Source of the DNA: Candidatus Saccharimonadota bacterium
GTDB taxonomy: Bacteria; Patescibacteriota; Saccharimonadia; Saccharimonadales; Saccharimonadaceae
DNA: 5,342 bases
Assembly: GCA_018064165.1 (NCBI GenBank)
Contig: JAGOZV010000040.1
Location: forward strand, 1-5,342
Direction of reading: 5' to 3'
The notes under the pieces are model-generated. The model was not told the origin of the DNA and did not search any database. It was given only the letters and a program-made list of their open reading frames with translations. The position numbers and the translations under genes were made by a program. Positions within the stretch are counted from its first letter, which is position 1. Each line of letters opens with the position of its first letter. Below are positions 1 through 3,001 of this stretch, piece after piece.

Positions 1-65
1 CCTATGTCGGTCCTGCAGGTAGCGGTAAGTATTATAGCTTCGCCATCCGCTGTGTCGCTCAATAA
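1..65 (+). CDS. C-terminal end of a FISUMP-domain protein (partial, start outside window)
   Basis: Reading from base 3, the window starts inside an open frame of 20 codons ending at TAA (63-65). The peptide ends in FAIRCVAQ. A phenylalanine or valine followed by an R-C-V triplet near the terminus is the usual end of the Fibrobacter succinogenes major paralogous (FISUMP) domain, seen in secreted or surface proteins. A second FISUMP-like protein lies 350 bases downstream, which supports the call. The other two frames are less convincing: one stops after six codons, and the third gives a featureless peptide. Only the tail is visible, so the N-terminal anchor and length are unknown. The family call rests on the short RCV motif plus the neighbour. 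Confidence 0.6.
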   Translation, partial: YVGPAGSGKYYSFAIRCVAQ

Positions 66-96
66 AATAACTATAAAATAAAGATTAAACTTCTAG

Positions 97-224
97 TTAG
101 CCTATGAGGGGGTGGTTTTTTAATCATCTGTTTAAGTCGCGCTAGCCTGCCAAATACTCCTGGCGCGTAAGCCCAAGAATGTTTGGTTGGCTACGTGATT
201 AAAAATCACCCCATCATAGGCTAA
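97..224. repeat. 128-nt inverted-repeat element folding into a long rod
   Basis: The outer arms are 97-126 and 196-224. They begin with a perfect 11-bp inverted repeat, TTAGCCTATGA against TCATAGGCTAA. The pairing continues for 29 bp in total, with one G/A mismatch (108/213), one G-T pair (115/206) and one bulged T (121). Inside, after a 16-nt bulge on the 5' side, 143-147 pairs with 189-193 and 150-155 with 181-186. The apex (161-175) forms a short stem capped by GTAA, a GNRA tetraloop. The element contains no gene. Neither strand ends in a T-run, so it is not a standard intrinsic terminator. An 8-bp direct repeat, AAGATTAA, lies on both sides at 81-88 and 230-237 but does not abut the arms. 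It could be a MITE-like or REP-like element, a structured small RNA, or an mRNA 3'-end processing signal for the upstream gene. The sequence alone does not decide. Confidence 0.8.
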
Positions 225-243
225 AACACAAGATTAATTTAAA

Positions 244-252
244 TGCTATAAT
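244..252 (+). promoter_or_regulatory. Extended -10 promoter of tRNA-Ser
   Basis: TGCTATAAT is a TGn-extended -10 with a perfect TATAAT at 247-252. The mature tRNA begins at 260, eight bases past its last T, so transcription should start at or within a few bases of the tRNA 5' end. No good -35 is visible at the expected spacing (about 224-229), which an extended -10 can compensate for. Confidence 0.7.
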
Positions 253-259
253 AATTTAT

Positions 260-349
260 GGAAGGGTGTCCGAGTGGTTTAAGGAGCACGCTTGGAAAGC
301 GTGTGTGTGGGCAACTGCACCGTGGGTTCGAATCCCATCCCTTCCGCCA
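260..349 (+). tRNA. tRNA-Ser (anticodon GGA)
   Basis: The acceptor arm is GGAAGGG (260-266) paired with CCCTTCC (339-345). It is followed by the G discriminator typical of tRNA-Ser (346) and an encoded CCA (347-349). The anticodon arm CACGC-TTGGAAA-GCGTG presents GGA, reading UCC and UCU. The T arm has TTCGAAT in the loop, and the D-arm region contains GTGGTTTAAGG. A long variable arm between the anticodon and T arms makes it a class II tRNA of about 90 nt, as expected for serine. All canonical elements are present, so it looks functional. Confidence 0.97.
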
Positions 350-403
350 TTTACGATAAATCTAATATAAATTAATTATATATATTTTTCTTACACACAA
401 GTA

Positions 404-409
404 TATAAT
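404..409 (+). promoter_or_regulatory. -10 element giving a probable leaderless start for the FISUMP gene
   Basis: A perfect TATAAT lies only five bases before the ATG at 415. Normal spacing puts transcription start at about 415-417, on or next to the start codon. There is no Shine-Dalgarno sequence in the AT-only stretch before it. The -35 region (about 381-386) is poor. The segment TATAATAATTTATG at 404-417 is identical to 247-260 at the tRNA promoter, where the tRNA 5' G sits at the position of the G of this ATG. Confidence 0.6.
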
Positions 410-414
410 AATTT

Positions 415-1332
415 ATGCTTATGAATATATTATTACAAAGGGCAAGACGTTTATTTAACGCAAATAATGGATTTATACTTCCAACTGTATTAATTGTTTC
501 TGTTATAATGATGTCTGCATTAATGATGTCGCTCTCTGTGGTGTGGTCATCAAGACAGTCGTTAAAAAACCAATTCGATTTGCAAAATGCTCGTAATGCA
601 TCAATCTCAGGTATTAACGTAGCTGATGGTTGTAGATATGGAGATATCCTTATTAGTGATACTGTTTCAGCCTCTTCGTCTCCTCTAGGAACTGCAGATT
701 GTGGCATTACTAATAGTTCAGCTTCCACTAATTTTTTAATTTTAAAACAAACCTATGGTAATGCTGCATCATCTTTTGGCTTTAAGGCAACATATTTAAA
801 AAATAGTAATGACATTCCTGTAGCGATAACTTCAACAAGTGGTGTAAAGGGAGGCTCTGCTAATTCCTATATTAAACAAAATACTCCAACTGATCAAAGT
901 CAAAAAATTGGCGCACTTCCATTACAAAGAATTAATAAGTTCAATTGTCCATCGGATAGTTTAACGAGAGCTTACGACGCTAGAGATAATCGAAGCTATT
1001 GGGTTAAAACTATGGCAGACGGAAAATGTTGGATGTTATCAAATCTAGCCTACGGTGGAGGAGGCGTAAATACTTACGGGGACGTAAGAACATTGACTAA
1101 TGGTTCTAGTAATACGTCCGGAACTGCAACCCTACCAAAATATTACAATAATGTTGATGACAAGGGAACATTTACCGAAGAACCAAAAAATCCATCTACT
1201 TCCACAAATGGATATGGCCAAGTGGGTTATTTATATAATTTTTGTGCAGCAAACGGTGGTCAAACCGGAAATGGTGCTTGTAGCGAAAGTAGTTCTACTG
1301 CAGTTAATACGGCAACGACAGTATATTTTTGA
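415..1332 (+). CDS. Pilin-like surface protein with a C-terminally truncated FISUMP domain
   Basis: This 305-aa product is probably a minor-pilin-like surface protein. Residues 18-24 (NGFILPT) resemble a prepilin peptidase site with cleavage after G19. A basic N-terminus precedes it (QRARR), and a hydrophobic stretch follows at 20-44. The pattern after it (SSRQSL, then QNARNASISGINVAD at about 57-71) recalls PilX-type minor pilins, including a Leu-Pro-Thr in place of the usual glutamate at +5. Residues about 85-175 are low-complexity and Ser/Thr/Asn-rich. From about 178 the FISUMP pattern appears: the stretch around DARDNRSYWVKTMADGKCWM (189-207), then SNLAYGGGG and GYLYNFCAANGG (271-282). 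It stops at TVYF before the expected C-P-A-G-W-R-L-P segment and the terminal RCV, so about half the domain is missing. No other frame restores it, so a simple frameshift is unlikely. ATG 415 is chosen for the -10 spacing; ATG 421 is also possible. It may be a decaying gene or a functional short form. Confidence 0.72.
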   Translation: MLMNILLQRARRLFNANNGFILPTVLIVSVIMMSALMMSLSVVWSSRQSLKNQFDLQNARNASISGINVADGCRYGDILISDTVSASSSPLGTADCGITNSSASTNFLILKQTYGNAASSFGFKATYLKNSNDIPVAITSTSGVKGGSANSYIKQNTPTDQSQKIGALPLQRINKFNCPSDSLTRAYDARDNRSYWVKTMADGKCWMLSNLAYGGGGVNTYGDVRTLTNGSSNTSGTATLPKYYNNVDDKGTFTEEPKNPSTSTNGYGQVGYLYNFCAANGGQTGNGACSESSSTAVNTATTVYF

Positions 1333-1357
1333 CATTTTAGTATAAAAATAGTATAAT
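1329..1357 (+). promoter_or_regulatory. Consensus sigma-70-type promoter of the alpha/beta hydrolase gene
   Basis: TTGACA (1329-1334) and TATAAT (1352-1357) are both perfect consensus hexamers, separated by exactly 17 bases. The -35 contains the TGA stop codon (1330-1332) of the preceding gene. Transcription should begin at about 1364, giving a leader of about 65 nt before the ATG at 1430. Confidence 0.85.
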
Positions 1358-1366
1358 AGTTCTATG

Positions 1367-1391
1367 AATGATTTTAACTGATAAAATCATT
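1367..1391 (+). terminator. AT-rich hairpin in the hydrolase leader (possible terminator or attenuator)
   Basis: AATGATTTTA (1367-1376) and TAAAATCATT (1382-1391) form a perfect 10-bp inverted repeat with a 5-nt loop, ACTGA, followed by TTTG. It lies just after the predicted transcription start and before the Shine-Dalgarno. It could be a weak terminator for the upstream FISUMP gene, a stabilising or attenuating hairpin in the leader, or a repressor operator. The stem has only two G-C pairs, so strong termination is doubtful. Confidence 0.5.
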
Positions 1392-1413
1392 TTGTTCATT
1401 ACACTACTATCAT

Positions 1414-1420
1414 AAGGAAG
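1414..1420 (+). promoter_or_regulatory. Shine-Dalgarno of the hydrolase gene
   Basis: AAGGAAG lies nine bases before the ATG at 1430, a normal distance. It fixes that start and contrasts with the genes at 415 and 2420, which have no such site. Confidence 0.75.
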
Positions 1421-1429
1421 TGCTGTATT

Positions 1430-2338
1430 ATGCACGTCGGTCTTTGGTTTTTGCTTGTCCCAGCCATTTTTTTTGTTTTGGTATGGGTAGACTACCTTTT
1501 GGCGGTTTTGTGGGTTCATTTTAAGCCCGCAAGCGCCAAACTAACTAAAACACAATGCGAGGGCTCTGGCGCCCCCGGAAGTGTTTTAATCTACATGCCA
1601 GGTATTCTGGCTAGGTCAAAAGATCAACTAGAATCGGTAAAAGACGCAGATTCGCTCCTTGATCTTTATAAGAAAGATTTCAAGAAAATCATTTTATTTG
1701 ATTACTCGAAGCGGTTTTTCAACCGCACTGTGATTGTTAGGCAGCTTCGAATGCAAATCGCAGAAGAGGTTGGTCGCAATAACAGCGTTAAGGTTGTTGG
1801 AGTTTCTCTGGGGGCAAATTTAGTTAACGAAGCTCTAGCAGGGATTCATAATCACGAAAACTTAGAGCTTGTGGTTGTAGATGCACCTGCAGGAAGGGAT
1901 ACTTTACCGAAAGCGGCAGGCATTATGTCTGCAATCCTCTTTCTTTTTCCTGTCGGCAAGGGGCTGCTCTTGGGCTGTGCAACAATCCCAGTTTTGGGGT
2001 CAATGTTGCCCAAAGAGAACGAAACGCAAAATGGACTTCCATCAGATGAAGTCAGAAAACTTGCCAAAAAAGGGCTTTCTGGTTTTACAGCTCGCGTTTA
2101 TACCGGTCAATTAACCTATATGGTCAATTTTGTCCTGCTGCCTATTTTTGCTAAAACCTATTACATTGCCTGTGTTGAAGGTAATGCTACGGTTAAGCAA
2201 CCAGAGGCTATGCAAAAATGGGTTTCAGCTGCGTTCCGGAAAGGACTCGATATTATTGAAGTTCCTGCACCTCACGCAGCTTTTCTGCAACATCCAAAAG
2301 CCTTTACTAAGGTGTTTAAAGAAATTTTTTCATCTTAG
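1430..2338 (+). CDS. Membrane-anchored alpha/beta-hydrolase fold protein
   Basis: This 302-aa protein starts with a hydrophobic segment (about 5-30, LWFLLVPAIFFVLVWVDYLL) that should act as an uncleaved membrane anchor. Strand VLIYMPGI (52-59) is followed by a Pro-Gly pair at a usual oxyanion-hole position. KVVGVSLGAN (121-130) is the nucleophile elbow, with GVSLG at 124-128 and Ser126 as predicted nucleophile. VVVDAPAGR (148-156) fits the next core strand. PAPHAAFLQHP (279-289) supplies a late histidine, His282. The acid after strand 7 may be Glu250 in YYIACVEGN, where Asp is more usual; Asp151 is an alternative. Residues about 162-195 are hydrophobic and probably form a cap or membrane-facing insert. 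The substrate cannot be read from sequence: esterase, lipase or acyltransferase roles are all possible. It has its own promoter and a strong terminator, so it is probably monocistronic. Confidence 0.75.
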   Translation: MHVGLWFLLVPAIFFVLVWVDYLLAVLWVHFKPASAKLTKTQCEGSGAPGSVLIYMPGILARSKDQLESVKDADSLLDLYKKDFKKIILFDYSKRFFNRTVIVRQLRMQIAEEVGRNNSVKVVGVSLGANLVNEALAGIHNHENLELVVVDAPAGRDTLPKAAGIMSAILFLFPVGKGLLLGCATIPVLGSMLPKENETQNGLPSDEVRKLAKKGLSGFTARVYTGQLTYMVNFVLLPIFAKTYYIACVEGNATVKQPEAMQKWVSAAFRKGLDIIEVPAPHAAFLQHPKAFTKVFKEIFSS

Positions 2339-2359
2339 TTGCAACAAGTAGTGTGATAC

Positions 2360-2383
2360 GCCCCCGATTCGTCGGGGGCTTTT
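2360..2383 (+). terminator. Intrinsic terminator after the hydrolase gene
   Basis: GCCCCCGA (2360-2367) pairs perfectly with TCGGGGGC (2372-2379) around a TTCG loop, followed by TTTT and an AT-rich tract. It lies 21 bases after the TAG stop. This is a textbook Rho-independent terminator and the most GC-rich spot in the window. Confidence 0.93.
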
Positions 2384-2397
2384 CATTGTTTAAATTA
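2380..2397. repeat. 18-bp direct repeat, left copy
   Basis: TTTTCATTGTTTAAATTA starts in the T-run of the terminator. An identical copy at 2862-2879 lies on the other side of the NlpC/P60-like gene, 482 bp away start to start. Confidence 0.9.
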
Positions 2398-2403
2398 TCA
2401 TTA

Positions 2404-2412
2404 TGATATTAT
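2404..2412 (+). promoter_or_regulatory. Extended -10 of the NlpC/P60-like gene
   Basis: TGATATTAT reads as a TGn-extended -10 with TATTAT at 2407-2412, seven bases before the ATG. This predicts a transcript starting at about 2419-2420, which would be leaderless. An overlapping TATGAT at 2402-2407 would start a few bases earlier. No Shine-Dalgarno is present. The region is nearly all A/T, so the assignment is tentative. Confidence 0.4.
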
Positions 2413-2419
2413 ATAAAAT

Positions 2420-2860
2420 ATGAGAAGGTTATTATATAAAAATTACTTATCAATGATTGAAGCGCTTCCTAATAACGAGCTTTTTCGGCATATTTATGTT
2501 AAGAACGAAAACGGGGAAGAGATAGATGTAACGAATAACGGTCAGCTGTCATGTGCAGTTGTAGTTTCCTCGGTGTTGTGTTTAATTGGCTGGATAGATA
2601 GGCCTCACGCCACTGTAAATTCCACTTTAAACAAATTATTTGAAAATGAATGGACCGAAACAAATTCGCCAACAAAAGGGGACATAATTCTTTACGGAGA
2701 AGACAAAACGGGAAACAAGCACCTGGGGTTTTACATTGATAATGCAACCGCTATTAGTAATTCATCGCAAAAAGGCGTGCCAATTAAGCATGACTTAACG
2801 ATGGCCGACGGCAGGGCTCCTGAAAAATATTTTACTAGAGATTATTCGTTGGAAGTTTAA
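2420..2860 (+). CDS. Small NlpC/P60-like (CHAP-like) cysteine peptidase-fold protein
   Basis: This 146-aa protein shows the order of motifs expected of the NlpC/P60 superfamily. A cysteine opens a helix at LSCAVVVSSVL (43-53, Cys45). The GD turn PTKGDIILYG (84-93) leads a strand, then a histidine starts the next one at HLGFYIDN (101-108, His101). AISNSS (111-116) is where the third catalytic position usually lies, probably Ser113 or Asn114. The family usually cleaves peptidoglycan peptides or related amides, but this protein has no signal peptide or membrane segment. A cytoplasmic role, export by another route or a non-lytic function are all possible. ATG 2420 fits the promoter; the in-frame ATG at 2453 would remove only 11 residues. 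The gene lies between 18-bp direct repeats. The fold call comes from motifs read by eye and is moderate. Confidence 0.6.
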   Translation: MRRLLYKNYLSMIEALPNNELFRHIYVKNENGEEIDVTNNGQLSCAVVVSSVLCLIGWIDRPHATVNSTLNKLFENEWTETNSPTKGDIILYGEDKTGNKHLGFYIDNATAISNSSQKGVPIKHDLTMADGRAPEKYFTRDYSLEV

Positions 2861-2861
2861 T

Positions 2862-2879
2862 TTTTCATTGTTTAAATTA
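2862..2879. repeat. 18-bp direct repeat, right copy
   Basis: TTTTCATTGTTTAAATTA is identical to 2380-2397. It begins two bases after the TAA stop of the NlpC/P60-like gene and, unlike the left copy, is not preceded by a GC-rich hairpin. Confidence 0.9.
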
Positions 2880-2892
2880 CACCATTATTTGC

Positions 2893-2921
2893 TTGCAATC
2901 CACATATATAGCGTTTATACT
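2893..2921 (+). promoter_or_regulatory. Promoter of the ribonucleotide reductase gene
   Basis: TTGCAA (2893-2898) and TATACT (2916-2921) are separated by exactly 17 bases, each hexamer differing from consensus at two or fewer positions. The predicted start is about 2928, giving a leader of about 74 nt. The spacer is almost exactly filled by one NrdR-like box, and a second box covers the start region. Confidence 0.7.
2899..2914. promoter_or_regulatory. NrdR-box-like operator 1
   Basis: TCCACATATATAGCGT matches the recalled NrdR palindrome acaCwAtATaTwGtgt at 11 of 16 positions, including the central ATATAT-A-G run. It sits between the -35 and -10 hexamers, where binding would block RNA polymerase. 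NrdR is a widespread zinc-ribbon/ATP-cone repressor of ribonucleotide reductase genes. No nrdR gene is in the window. Confidence 0.6.
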
Positions 2922-2930
2922 TATGTTTAG

Positions 2931-2946
2931 ACACCACATATAGGGA
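2931..2946. promoter_or_regulatory. NrdR-box-like operator 2
   Basis: ACACCACATATAGGGA matches the same palindrome at 12 of 16 positions, with a perfect ACAC left end. It is 32 bp (about three helical turns) from box 1, with a 16-bp gap. This is the arrangement usual for paired NrdR boxes and puts both on one DNA face. It lies just past the predicted transcription start. Confidence 0.62.
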
Positions 2947-2959
2947 TGTAAATAAACAG

Positions 2960-2975
2960 TGTGATATCTGTCACA
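2960..2975. promoter_or_regulatory. CRP/FNR-type palindrome in the nrdA leader
   Basis: TGTGATATCTGTCACA has perfect half-sites, TGTGA-N6-TCACA, the form recognised by CRP-family regulators. It lies about 32 bases after the predicted start and 26 before the ATG, so a bound protein would act as a roadblock. As RNA it would be a 5-bp hairpin with a 6-nt loop. No regulator of this family is visible in the window. Confidence 0.4.
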
Positions 2976-2985
2976 AAAAGGAAAT

Positions 2986-2990
2986 AGGGG
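2986..2990 (+). promoter_or_regulatory. Possible Shine-Dalgarno of nrdA
   Basis: AGGGG lies 11 bases before the ATG at 3002, a rather long spacing. A second purine run, AAAAAGGAAA (2975-2984), is further upstream. The site is weak, but the start is secured by the N-terminal alignment of the protein. Confidence 0.4.
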
Positions 2991-3001
2991 TATTTTAGCT
3001 T

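Noticed and set aside
97..224. Integron attC site
   Set aside because: The left end GTTAGCC is close to the GTTRRRY core, and the size fits. But the opposite end does not supply the matching RYYYAAC core, and the arms pair without the spacer and extrahelical bases of attC sites.
97..224. Bidirectional intrinsic terminator
   Set aside because: The stem is very long and AT-rich in part, and neither strand has a T-run after the outer arm.
372..728. Minus-strand ORF of 118 codons
   Set aside because: It is antisense to the pilin-like gene, has no recognisable domain and no ribosome-binding site. The sense frame explains the sequence better.
1330..1332. TGA read as glycine (code 25, as in Gracilibacteria)
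   Set aside because: Reading through gives only HFSIKIV and then TAG, not a FISUMP continuation. No other gene in the window has an in-frame TGA.
1100..1345. Overlapping + strand ORF as the frameshifted rest of the FISUMP domain
   Set aside because: Its translation is a shadow of the real frame and contains no WRLP-like or RCV-like segment, so it does not restore the domain.
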